Assembly (NCBI GenBank): GCA_003504855.1
Contig: DNZD01000139.1
Span: forward strand, 1 to 6,645
DNA: 6,645 bases
Reading direction: 5' to 3'
Source of the DNA: Cytophagales bacterium
GTDB taxonomy: Bacteria; Bacteroidota; Bacteroidia; Cytophagales; Cyclobacteriaceae
Under the pieces are notes generated by a model. That model did no database searches. It had not been told where the DNA came from and worked only from the letters and a program-made list of their open reading frames with translations. Positions 1 through 6,538 of the stretch are shown here, piece by piece. Made by a program: the position numbers and the translations under genes. Every line of letters starts with the position of its first letter. Positions within the stretch are counted from its first letter, which is position 1.

Positions 1-1182
1 TCCTTCTGGGATGGGCTAAAAGCCGGTAAGAGTGGAGCTGCCCCGATTACCAAATTCGATGCTTCTCTTTTTAAGACCAAGTTTGCGTGTGAACTGAAGG
101 GATTCGATCCGACCACTTTCATGGACCGGAAAGAAGCGCGCAAGATGGACCCGTTTGTTCAATACGCCCTGGTGGCTGCGGACGAAGCCATCCTGGATTC
201 CGCCTTACCCCTTGACAGCCTCGACCCTGACCGGGTTGGGGTCATCTGGGGATCGGGTATCGGTGGCCTCACCACCTTCCAGGAAGAAGTGAAGTCATAC
301 GCCAAGGGCGATGGCACTCCGCGATTCAATCCCTTTTTCATTCCCAAGATGATTCCGGACCTCGGTGCCGGACACATCTCTATTAAGTATGGATTCCGCG
401 GACCGAACTACGCAACCGTATCGGCATGCGCATCCGCTACCCACGCCATCTACGATGCTTTCACGTATATCCGCCTCGGAAAAGCCGACATCATTGTCAC
501 CGGCGGTTCTGAAGCAGCCATCTGTGAGGCCGGCGTTGGCGGGTTCAATTCCATGAAGGCACTCTCCGAACGCAACGACTCACCGGAAACAGCCTCACGT
601 CCTTATGATAAGGACCGCGATGGATTTGTACTGGGAGAAGGTGCGGGTGCACTTATCCTAGAAGAATACGAAGCTGCAAAAAAACGCGGCGCTAAAATCT
701 ACGGTGAGATCCTCGGCGGCGGGATGTCGGCCGATGCTTACCATATCACGGCACCACACCCCGAAGGCGCTGGCATTACCAAAGTCATGGAACACGCGCT
801 GCAGGATGCAGGAATTGCTCCAACCGAAGTAGACTATATTAATACCCACGGCACATCAACACCTCTCGGAGACATTGGTGAGATCAAAGCCATCCAGCGG
901 GTATTCGGAGACCATGCCTATAAGATGAACATCAGTTCAACCAAATCGATGACGGGTCACCTCCTCGGAGCTGCCGGTGCCATCGAGGCGATCGCATGTA
1001 TCCTCGCCCTGCAACAAAGTGTGATCCCTCCTACCATCAACCATTTCACAGATGATGAAGGACTGGATTCACGTCTCAACCTGACTTTCAACCAGGCGCA
1101 ACAGCGCAAGGTGAACATTGCCCTGAGCAATACGTTTGGGTTCGGTGGCCACAACGCCTCCGTCATTATCAAGAAAGTTTAG
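1..1182 (+). CDS. fabF: Beta-ketoacyl-ACP synthase II (FabF), 5' truncated by the window
   Basis: This cytoplasmic enzyme condenses malonyl-ACP with a growing acyl-ACP, the elongation step of type II fatty-acid synthesis. The reading frame is open from base 1; the ATG at 121 is internal, because the 40 codons before it already read as FabF (FWDGLKAGKSGAAPITKFD and onward). Active-site Cys is in VSACASATH (codon 427-429), the first His in NTHGTSTPLGD (847-849), Lys in STKSMTGH (943-945) and the second His at 958-960. Spacings Cys-His 140, Lys-His 5 and His-His 37 residues equal those of E. coli FabF (C163, H303, K335, H340), so about 20 N-terminal residues lie outside the window. The glycine-rich C-terminal FGFGGHNAS motif is intact and the gene ends in TAG. 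His-His rather than His-Asn chemistry excludes FabH. rnc follows after 11 bases; in Bacteroidota acpP usually lies just upstream, which cannot be seen here. Confidence 0.97.
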   Translation, partial: SFWDGLKAGKSGAAPITKFDASLFKTKFACELKGFDPTTFMDRKEARKMDPFVQYALVAADEAILDSALPLDSLDPDRVGVIWGSGIGGLTTFQEEVKSYAKGDGTPRFNPFFIPKMIPDLGAGHISIKYGFRGPNYATVSACASATHAIYDAFTYIRLGKADIIVTGGSEAAICEAGVGGFNSMKALSERNDSPETASRPYDKDRDGFVLGEGAGALILEEYEAAKKRGAKIYGEILGGGMSADAYHITAPHPEGAGITKVMEHALQDAGIAPTEVDYINTHGTSTPLGDIGEIKAIQRVFGDHAYKMNISSTKSMTGHLLGAAGAIEAIACILALQQSVIPPTINHFTDDEGLDSRLNLTFNQAQQRKVNIALSNTFGFGGHNASVIIKKV

Positions 1183-1193
1183 TAAGACCCCGT

Positions 1194-1916
1194 GTGTGGC
1201 ACTTACTGAAAATCCCCGGCGCGAGAACTAAAAAAGAAGATCAGAAACTTATTACGGCCATCCGGACCATCACCGGATTCACGCCGTCTAATCTCAAGTT
1301 ATACCAGCTGGCCACCCTGCACACCAGCCGGGCGAAAGAAACCAATGGCTTCCGCGAGTCCAACGAACGACTGGAATACCTCGGCGACGCCATCCTCGGC
1401 GCAGCTGTAGCCGACTACCTTTTTAAAAAGTATCCGTTCAAAGACGAAGGCTTCCTCACCGAGATACGGTCACGCATTGTGAACCGGGATTCCCTCAATG
1501 CCCTTGCCCGCAAGATGGGGATCAGTCATATTGTACAATTCGATCAGAAGAACGCACAACTTCAACAGGTCGTGTTGGGCAACACCCTCGAAGCGATCGT
1601 AGGCGCCGTGTACCTTGACAAAGGCTACCTGCGCTGCAAGAAGTTTGTGATTGATAAACTCATCCAGCCTCACTTCGATTTGGAAGAAGTGATCCTGAAT
1701 AATATCAACTACAAATCACGAATCATCGAATGGACCCAGCGCAACAGCAAGTCGGTACGGTTTGAAATGCGGGAGTCCGGCAACCGGAACAGCAAAGAGT
1801 TTTCGGTGCAGGTATTCATTGATGAATCACCCCAGGGCATTGGCTTTGGCCATACCAAGAAAAAAGCGGAGCAGGATGCTGCGCTGAAAACATGCACCTT
1901 GCTGAACATTGTCTGA
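1194..1916 (+). CDS. rnc: Ribonuclease III, GTG start
   Basis: RNase III is a cytoplasmic, dimeric, Mg-dependent endonuclease that cuts double-stranded RNA in rRNA precursors and structured mRNAs. The 240-residue protein has the usual order: an N-terminal extension (about 1-25), the nuclease domain (about 26-160) and a C-terminal dsRNA-binding domain (about 171-238) ending in the typical KKKAEQDAA helix. The signature NERLEYLGDA supplies E58, E61 and D65; E85 sits in DEG, and E133 in GNTLEAIVGA. These match E. coli E38, E41, D45, E65 and E117. The position matching E. coli D114 is Asn (N130) instead of Asp. The start is GTG: there is no in-frame ATG before residue 108, and the family N-terminus aligns from about residue 5 onward, so a later start would remove essential sequence. 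No Shine-Dalgarno is seen. Only 11 bases separate it from fabF, so the two are probably co-transcribed. It ends in TGA. Confidence 0.96.
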   Translation: MWHLLKIPGARTKKEDQKLITAIRTITGFTPSNLKLYQLATLHTSRAKETNGFRESNERLEYLGDAILGAAVADYLFKKYPFKDEGFLTEIRSRIVNRDSLNALARKMGISHIVQFDQKNAQLQQVVLGNTLEAIVGAVYLDKGYLRCKKFVIDKLIQPHFDLEEVILNNINYKSRIIEWTQRNSKSVRFEMRESGNRNSKEFSVQVFIDESPQGIGFGHTKKKAEQDAALKTCTLLNIV

Positions 1917-1947
1917 CCGTTTTTAGTTATACCCCCAAAGGCCGCTC

Positions 1948-3786
1948 ATGAGCCAACTGACCCTCGCCGGTGCCACTGTAAACCAGATTCCTTTCGACTG
2001 GGACAATAACCTGGGCAACATCCGGGCTGCCATCATCGAAGCAAAAAAACAAAAGGCAGAACTGTTGCTGCTCCCGGAGCTCTGCATCACGGGCTATGGC
2101 TGCGAAGATGTGTTCCTGTCCGATTGGCTCTCAGCCACGGCCGCACAAAAATTGCTCTCGCTGGTACCCTTATGCGATAATATTATTGTTTGTGTCGGAC
2201 TTCCCATCCGCATGGACGGCGTTACGTACAATGGTGTTTGCGTGATCCGCAATCAGCAGATATTGGGAATCACCCTGAAACAAAATCTGGCGGACGAAGG
2301 CGTTCATTATGAACCGCGCTGGTTTCGCGCGTGGAAAGCCGGCGAAGTCACTTCGGTAATCATCGGAGGTCAAGAGGTAGCTGTTGGTGATCTGATCTAC
2401 AGCCACCGGGACATCACGTTTGGATTTGAGATATGTGAAGATGCGTGGCGCAAAAACCGGCCAGGCTACCGGCTCAAAGAGCGTGGTGTGCAATTGATTC
2501 TCAATCCCAGCGCCAGTCACTTTGCCCTGGGCAAAAGCACACACCGGGAGAAAGATGTGGTCATCGATGGCTCCGAAAAATTTCAATGCGTTTACCTTTT
2601 TGTGAACCACCTCGGCAACGAAGCCGGTCGTATGATCTATGATGGCGACATTGTAGTGGGCCAAAACGGAAAACTGATTGCCGTCAACGAGAGACTATCC
2701 TTCAAACCTTTTGTGGTGATGACTTGCCGGGTTGACGTGACTGATGCTTCAAATACAAAGGTCATACCCATCACCGACAACCGCGAGCGAAACGAAGAGT
2801 TTGCACGCGCCGTTTCATTGGCACTGTTCGACTACCTGCGAAAGAGCAAGTCGCGTGGATTTGTACTCAGCCTGAGTGGCGGTGCCGACAGTGCGTGCTG
2901 TGCCGTACTGGTGGCCGAAATGGTACGGCGTGCCAGCGCCACACTCGGATGGCCTGCATTTTGGTCCGCGATCGGTATCGATTCTGCCTCAGCGCCAGTG
3001 ACTCAAAAAGAGGCGGTGGGAAAGTTATTGACATGTGCCTATCAGGCTTCGGTAAATTCTTCACTCACCACGCGAGATGCAGCACGGACTTTAGCTACAT
3101 CACTGGGAGCAAACTTCCATGAATGGTCAATTGAAGAAGAGTCTTCCTCCTATCGAAAGAAAATAGAAAATGTATTGGGCCGGCCATTGACCTGGGAGCA
3201 GGATGATATTGCCTTGCAGAATATTCAGGCACGCTCTCGGTCACCCATTATCTGGTTGCTGGCCAACGTGCAGCGCGCGGTACTGCTCACCACTTCCAAC
3301 CGCAGTGAAGGTGACGTTGGTTATGCCACCATGGATGGTGACACCAGCGGAAGCCTGGCACCGATTGCCGGCATTGATAAGCCATTCATTTTGCAATGGC
3401 TGCAATGGGCTCAGGCTCAAGGTTACATGGGACTGGCTGGTGTGAACAACCTTCAGCCAACGGCAGAATTGCGACCAGAGAACCGGGCACAGACCGATGA
3501 GAAAGACCTGATGCCATACCCCGCATTGGTTGACATTGAAAAGCTGGCGATCCGCGATCGTCGCACACCCCTCGAAGTGTATGAGGCCTTAAAGTCGAAT
3601 TACGCATCCGAGGAACTTAAGACATGGATCAGGAAGTTTTATCAAATGTGGTCTGCCAATCAATGGAAGCGCGAGCGGATTGCGCCATCCTTTCATGTTG
3701 ATGACCTTAATGTCGACCCCCGTAGTTGGTGTCGTTTCCCGATTCTCTCCGGTGGCTTCCGGGAGGAATTGCGATCACTGGAATAA
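1948..3786 (+). CDS. nadE: Glutamine-dependent NAD+ synthase
   Basis: The enzyme makes NAD+ from nicotinic acid adenine dinucleotide and ATP, taking ammonia from glutamine, as the last step of NAD synthesis in the cytoplasm. The 612-residue protein has two domains. The N-terminal nitrilase-like glutaminase (about 1-265) carries the triad E44 (LLLPELCITGYG), K111 (GITLKQNLADEG) and C163 (FGFEICEDAW). The C-terminal synthetase (about 280-612) has the ATP pyrophosphatase P-loop SGGADS at 310-315, NIQARSR at 425-431, TTSNRSEGDVGYATMDGD near 448-465, AELRP at 506-510 and the closing KRERIAP segment. Both domains are complete, so it should use glutamine and not only free ammonia as short NadE proteins do. 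AAAGG at 1937-1941 lies 6 bases before the ATG, a plausible weak ribosome binding site. The 31-base gap from rnc has no terminator-like hairpin, so it may belong to the same transcript. It ends in TAA. Confidence 0.97.
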   Translation: MSQLTLAGATVNQIPFDWDNNLGNIRAAIIEAKKQKAELLLLPELCITGYGCEDVFLSDWLSATAAQKLLSLVPLCDNIIVCVGLPIRMDGVTYNGVCVIRNQQILGITLKQNLADEGVHYEPRWFRAWKAGEVTSVIIGGQEVAVGDLIYSHRDITFGFEICEDAWRKNRPGYRLKERGVQLILNPSASHFALGKSTHREKDVVIDGSEKFQCVYLFVNHLGNEAGRMIYDGDIVVGQNGKLIAVNERLSFKPFVVMTCRVDVTDASNTKVIPITDNRERNEEFARAVSLALFDYLRKSKSRGFVLSLSGGADSACCAVLVAEMVRRASATLGWPAFWSAIGIDSASAPVTQKEAVGKLLTCAYQASVNSSLTTRDAARTLATSLGANFHEWSIEEESSSYRKKIENVLGRPLTWEQDDIALQNIQARSRSPIIWLLANVQRAVLLTTSNRSEGDVGYATMDGDTSGSLAPIAGIDKPFILQWLQWAQAQGYMGLAGVNNLQPTAELRPENRAQTDEKDLMPYPALVDIEKLAIRDRRTPLEVYEALKSNYASEELKTWIRKFYQMWSANQWKRERIAPSFHVDDLNVDPRSWCRFPILSGGFREELRSLE

Positions 3787-3826
3787 CCAACGCAATCTTC
3801 TGTCGACACGTCCGGAAAACAATACA

Positions 3827-3861
3827 AAGACCTGACAGGTCTTTAAGACCTTTCAGGTCTT
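3827..3861. repeat. Tandem palindromic repeat forming one long hairpin
   Basis: Two 17-base units lie side by side with one T between them: AAGACCTGACAGGTCTT (3827-3843) and AAGACCTTTCAGGTCTT (3845-3861). They agree at 15 of 17 positions. The first unit is itself a palindrome (8-base arms round a central A); the second has 6-base arms round TTTCA. The whole 35-base block is also an inverted repeat: 16 of 17 pairs match, with one C/T mismatch and T3844 at the centre. It lies between nadE and lgt. No T-run follows on either strand, so it is not a standard intrinsic terminator, although it could slow polymerase or protect the nadE mRNA 3' end. I recall very similar AGACCTGACAGGT palindromes scattered between genes in many Bacteroidota; that is memory, not a search. 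The structure is certain, the function unknown. Confidence 0.9.
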
Positions 3862-3899
3862 AGAAAAAACCGGCGATTCGCCCTATATTTACCGCTTAA

Positions 3900-3907
3900 T
3901 ATATTTG
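3900..3907 (+). promoter_or_regulatory. Candidate Bacteroidota -7 element before lgt
   Basis: TATATTTG fits the Bacteroidota -7 consensus TAnnTTTG exactly. The matching -33 TTG is only approximate: TTC at 3877-3879, 20 bases upstream. Transcription would start a few bases before the lgt ATG at 3915, giving an almost leaderless mRNA. A second, less exact copy (TATATTTA, 3884-3891) would give a leader of roughly 18 bases. AT-rich sequence makes chance matches likely. Its place in the only sizeable intergenic gap, after a hairpin and before a new functional group, favours a real promoter somewhere in 3870-3910. Confidence 0.4.
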
Positions 3908-3914
3908 AGCACTT

Positions 3915-5045
3915 ATGCACGTACTGAACTATATCATCTGGAATGGCAGCCCCGAAGTAGTTACCATCGGCCCCCTCACTTTGCGGTGGTACGGAATGCT
4001 CTTCGCCCTGGGATTCCTCATCAGCCAGCAGATTTTGTATTACATGTTTAAGCAGGAGGGCAAGCCCACCCGCGATGTGGACACCCTGACGATTTATATG
4101 GTGGTGGCTACCATTGTTGGAGCCCGCCTGGGACATATCTTCTTCTATCAACCTGAAATTTTATGGACTGACCCGCTTGGTGTCTTCCTCCCATTTGAGT
4201 TTTCACCAGAATTTCGATTCACGGGCCTGCAGGGACTCGCCAGCCATGGAGCAGCCATAGGTATTCTCATTGGCCTCTGGCTGTATTCCCGGAAGAACAA
4301 ACCCGGTCAAAACTATCTGCAAACCCTGGATCGGATCGTTATCCTGGTGGCATTGACGGGTGCACTGATCCGGTTCGGAAACTTTTTCAACTCAGAAATT
4401 CTGGGTACGCCCACTACATCACCCACAGGCATCGTGTTTATCAACCGGGTCACCCAGGCATTGTCCGGTGATTCGGTGGATCCCAATAACATCGTAGAGA
4501 AGATCACCGTGCAACCCAACCCCAATGGTGAGCAATTTGACGATGGTCGTGTACCGATCAAGATTATGATATTGTTCAAGCCTGGAATATCTGAGCAACG
4601 CGCCCAGATTTATATGCGAAGCAATGTCAAGAATACCCTGTATTACCTGAGTGAGTTTGTGAGCGAGCCCATGGATGGTGCGCTGAACTATAACACCATC
4701 AAGGATGAAGCTACAAACCAGGTATATGGGCATGCACTAACCCAGGGTATTGCGCGGCACCCGGCCCAACTCTATGAGGCCATCACCTGCGTGTTGCTGG
4801 CCATTTTCCTGTTCAGTATCTGGGTTCGATATAAAGCCAACCTTCCGGAAGGCCGAATTTTCGGTTACTTCATGGTCATCCTGTGGAGCCTGCGTTTTGC
4901 CTACGAGTTTTTGAAGATCAATCAGGTGTCGTTTGAGGATTCACTCCCCATAAACATGGGACAAATCCTGAGCATACCCCTGATCCTGGTGGGTGTCGTA
5001 GTTCTCATCCGCTCCTACCGGACGAAACCGACGGTCAACGCCTGA
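3915..5045 (+). CDS. lgt: Prolipoprotein diacylglyceryl transferase (Lgt) with enlarged periplasmic insert
   Basis: Lgt moves diacylglycerol from phosphatidylglycerol to the lipobox Cys of prolipoproteins, the first step of lipoprotein maturation in the inner membrane. The 376-residue protein shows the family's hydrophobic segments, for example about 22-45, 57-77, 109-124, 140-157, 287-304, 314-332 and 348-366. Key motifs are LRWYGMLFALGF at 23-34, ASHGAA with H111, the Lgt signature IRFGNFFNSE with R153, and ARHPAQLYEA with R281, matching E. coli H103, R143 and R239. From R153 to R281 is 128 residues against 96 in E. coli: a soluble insert (about 185-270, including VPIKIMILFKP and an Asn/Asp/Glu-rich stretch) enlarges the periplasmic part. 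The length exceeds the usual roughly 260-300 residues. There is no Shine-Dalgarno before the ATG. The C-terminal MGQILSIPLILVG is typical. It ends in TGA, 33 bases before the next ATG, suggesting co-transcription with the Omp85-like gene. Confidence 0.95.
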   Translation: MHVLNYIIWNGSPEVVTIGPLTLRWYGMLFALGFLISQQILYYMFKQEGKPTRDVDTLTIYMVVATIVGARLGHIFFYQPEILWTDPLGVFLPFEFSPEFRFTGLQGLASHGAAIGILIGLWLYSRKNKPGQNYLQTLDRIVILVALTGALIRFGNFFNSEILGTPTTSPTGIVFINRVTQALSGDSVDPNNIVEKITVQPNPNGEQFDDGRVPIKIMILFKPGISEQRAQIYMRSNVKNTLYYLSEFVSEPMDGALNYNTIKDEATNQVYGHALTQGIARHPAQLYEAITCVLLAIFLFSIWVRYKANLPEGRIFGYFMVILWSLRFAYEFLKINQVSFEDSLPINMGQILSIPLILVGVVVLIRSYRTKPTVNA

Positions 5046-5078
5046 TCTTGTGAGAGGCCATCACACTGACACTTGCAC

Positions 5079-5804
5079 ATGCTGGCCTTTTTATTTGCAC
5101 TAACCATTTCCTTTGGTGGCGACTCCACCCGGGTAGACGCACCGGTGGACACGGTCAGTGACCGAATCCTGTTGGTTGACCGGGTATTGATCGTTGGCAA
5201 TAAGGTCACCAAAAACCGGATCATCCTACGGGAACTATCGCTTAAGTCAGGCGATACCATCCGTTCTGCGCGGTTACCTGGCGTACTGCAATGGGATAAG
5301 AATAAACTATACAACCTTCGCCTGTTCAACACGGTTACGGTGCAGGCATTGGATATCGGCAATAACCACATCGACCTGTTGGTGGAAGTGACCGAACGCT
5401 GGTACATATTTCCAACACCCATCTTTGAACTTTCAGACCGGAACATCAACGAGTGGTGGAATAACTATAATCACGACTTCGGCCGCATCAACTACGGAGT
5501 CCGCATCTACAAAAACAATTTCAGGGGACGAAATGAATCCCTTCGGCTCACCGCACAGTTTGGGTTTGTAAAGAAATTTGATTTGCAGTACCGGATCCCT
5601 AATCTCGACCGGAAGCAAAAAATGGGATTGACATTTGGTGTTGACTATGGCGAACCACACAACCTCGCCTATCGCACCCTGGACCATAAATTGGTTTTTC
5701 TGCAATCGCGCCAGACGGTACGTCATTCATTCGGTACTAACATTGGATACTCCTACCGGAAATCTTTCTTCGAAACACATACCCTTTCATTTGGCTACCG
5801 GTAA
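5079..5804 (+). CDS. N-terminal half of the Omp85-like protein: leader, POTRA and first barrel strands
   Basis: As it stands this part gives a 241-residue product. Residues 1-14 are a hydrophobic leader (MLAFLFALTISFGG) that lacks the usual N-terminal Lys/Arg. Residues about 30-107 form a POTRA-like fold: strand VDRVLIVGNKVT, helix NRIILRELSL, helix LPGVLQWDKNKLYNLRLF, then TVTVQAL and IDLLVEVTERW. From about residue 110, FPTPIFELSD, then YGVRIYKNNFRGRNESLRL and GFVKKFDLQYRIPNLD, matches the opening barrel strands of D15-type surface antigens. I chose ATG 5079; TTG at 5073 is the only other upstream option, because TGA at 5067-5069 closes the frame. No convincing ribosome binding site is present. 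Alone it lacks the rest of the barrel and should not insert stably. Confidence 0.75.
   Translation: MLAFLFALTISFGGDSTRVDAPVDTVSDRILLVDRVLIVGNKVTKNRIILRELSLKSGDTIRSARLPGVLQWDKNKLYNLRLFNTVTVQALDIGNNHIDLLVEVTERWYIFPTPIFELSDRNINEWWNNYNHDFGRINYGVRIYKNNFRGRNESLRLTAQFGFVKKFDLQYRIPNLDRKQKMGLTFGVDYGEPHNLAYRTLDHKLVFLQSRQTVRHSFGTNIGYSYRKSFFETHTLSFGYR
5802..5804 (+). other. In-frame TAA nonsense codon inside the barrel region
   Basis: The codons run TTT GGC TAC CGG TAA GCC GAG GTA GTG, so barrel sequence continues in the same frame directly after the stop. One base change from AAA, CAA, GAA, TTA, TCA, TAC or TAT would give TAA. The following base context (TAA then GCC) is not a known strong read-through signal. 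Confidence 0.9.
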
Positions 5805-5813
5805 GCCGAGGTA

Positions 5814-6497
5814 GTGGATACCATCCTCCTGCTGAACCCCAACTACTACAACAACGGTAAGACCAGCCAGCGGTTCTTTGGCGCTTCCTATTCCTTCAAT
5901 GCTGAGCATCGTGATGTCGTGCTCTATCCCCTTAAAGGTTATCAGTTCACCGGTTACATCGGGCGCTCCGGATTGTTTGCATCCGATAACGTTAACCAAT
6001 GGGAAGTTAACCTGACCTACGCCCGTCACTGGTCGCTCGGTAAAAACTATTATCTGGCCAACTTCACATCCGGGTTTTGGAGCAACCCCAAAAACCAACC
6101 CTACAATGTATTGAGTGCGCTGGGATACCGGAATCAACTGGTGCGGGGATTTGAAAATTATGTCATCGAAGGACCCCAGTTCGCACTCAACAAGACGACC
6201 ATTAAGAAGCGGATCTTTCACCGTACCTACACACTCGAGGGCATGCCCCTGGAACAGTTCAGCTATCTACCCATTGCCATCTACATCAAAGCCTTTGCTG
6301 ATTTCGGATATGTGGAGAACTATCCACTGTATGACGAGAAGGGACTTAATCAACAGTTCTCCAACAAACTGCTGCGATCGGCAGGTGTGGGTGTAGATAT
6401 GGTGACCCTCTACGACCTCGTACTGCGCATCGAATACTCCTTCACCAATCAAACCGCCGCTGGTGCCCTCTTCTTCAATGTGAAGAAGGAATTCTGA
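5814..6497 (+). CDS. C-terminal half of the Omp85-like barrel
   Basis: Residues are counted from the GTG at 5814, the first possible start after the stop; sequence similarity really continues from 5805. The 227 residues alternate polar and hydrophobic positions as in beta-barrel strands (QRFFGASYSFNAEHRDVVL, YQFTGYIGRSGLF, QWEVNLTYARHW and so on). VRGF at 110-113, inside QLVRGFENYVIEGPQF, is the conserved loop-6 motif that plugs Omp85 barrels. The chain ends in Phe (NVKKEF), as expected for a beta-signal read by the BAM complex. There is no signal peptide, so a separately translated product would stay in the cytoplasm. GTG 5814 has no clear ribosome binding site, and independent translation is doubtful. 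It ends in TGA. Confidence 0.65.
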   Translation: MDTILLLNPNYYNNGKTSQRFFGASYSFNAEHRDVVLYPLKGYQFTGYIGRSGLFASDNVNQWEVNLTYARHWSLGKNYYLANFTSGFWSNPKNQPYNVLSALGYRNQLVRGFENYVIEGPQFALNKTTIKKRIFHRTYTLEGMPLEQFSYLPIAIYIKAFADFGYVENYPLYDEKGLNQQFSNKLLRSAGVGVDMVTLYDLVLRIEYSFTNQTAAGALFFNVKKEF

Positions 6498-6522
6498 ACA
6501 AGAAATCATCCGGAAAATGGTA

Positions 6523-6537
6523 AGGCCGCCGTGGCCT
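6523..6537. repeat. Short GC-rich inverted repeat before the last gene
   Basis: AGGCC and GGCCT flank the 5-base loop GCCGT, giving a perfect 5-pair stem directly before the possible ATG at 6539. No T-run follows, so it is a poor intrinsic terminator. It could be chance, or could hide the 6539 start and favour the ATG at 6569. Confidence 0.3.
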
Positions 6538-6538
6538 G

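Larger units (their letters stand above)
5079..6497 (+). pseudogene. BamA/TamA-like outer-membrane protein gene interrupted by an in-frame stop
   Basis: Read as one frame, this locus encodes about 472 residues: a short hydrophobic leader, one POTRA-like domain and a 16-strand-type Omp85 barrel ending in Phe. That is a plausible full length for Bacteroidota surface-antigen (D15/BamA-like) proteins. A single TAA (5802-5804) splits it, with no frameshift: the frame on both sides is the same and has no other stop. Omp85 proteins insert or translocate other outer-membrane or surface proteins. This single-POTRA form is too short to be the main BamA, so a paralogue with an unknown client is likelier. 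Whether it is a true pseudogene, a recent nonsense allele, a sequencing error or a stop read as sense cannot be told from the sequence; clean flanks argue against long decay. Other genes here end in TAG, TGA and TAA at expected ends, which argues against a changed genetic code. Confidence 0.7.

Noticed and set aside
121..1182. ATG 121 as the real start of fabF
   Set aside because: Forty upstream codons are open and match FabF, so the gene starts before the window.
2170..2664. A 164-codon open frame on the minus strand
   Set aside because: It lies wholly inside nadE, whose catalytic motifs prove the plus frame; the minus translation shows no recognisable domain.
3827..3870. Intrinsic transcription terminator of nadE
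   Set aside because: The hairpin is strong but is followed by AGAAAAAACC on the plus strand and by no T-run on the minus strand.
5049..5065. TGTGA and TCACA arms that resemble a CRP/FNR-family operator
   Set aside because: The spacer is 7 bases, not the 6 of CRP sites, the site lies just after lgt with no visible promoter, and a 5-base inverted repeat is easily chance.
5015..5449. A 144-codon minus-strand open frame across the lgt and Omp85-like junction
   Set aside because: It overlaps two well-supported genes; its Ser/Arg/Thr-rich translation looks like an antisense shadow.
5802..5804. Stop codon reassignment (TAA read as sense)
   Set aside because: nadE ends in TAA at its expected C-terminus, and TAG and TGA also end genes here properly. 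A changed code is unlikely; local read-through remains only a remote option.
5787..6221. A 144-codon minus-strand open frame spanning the internal stop
   Set aside because: It is antisense to barrel strands that continue in frame on the plus strand, and no domain is recognisable, so it does not explain the interruption.
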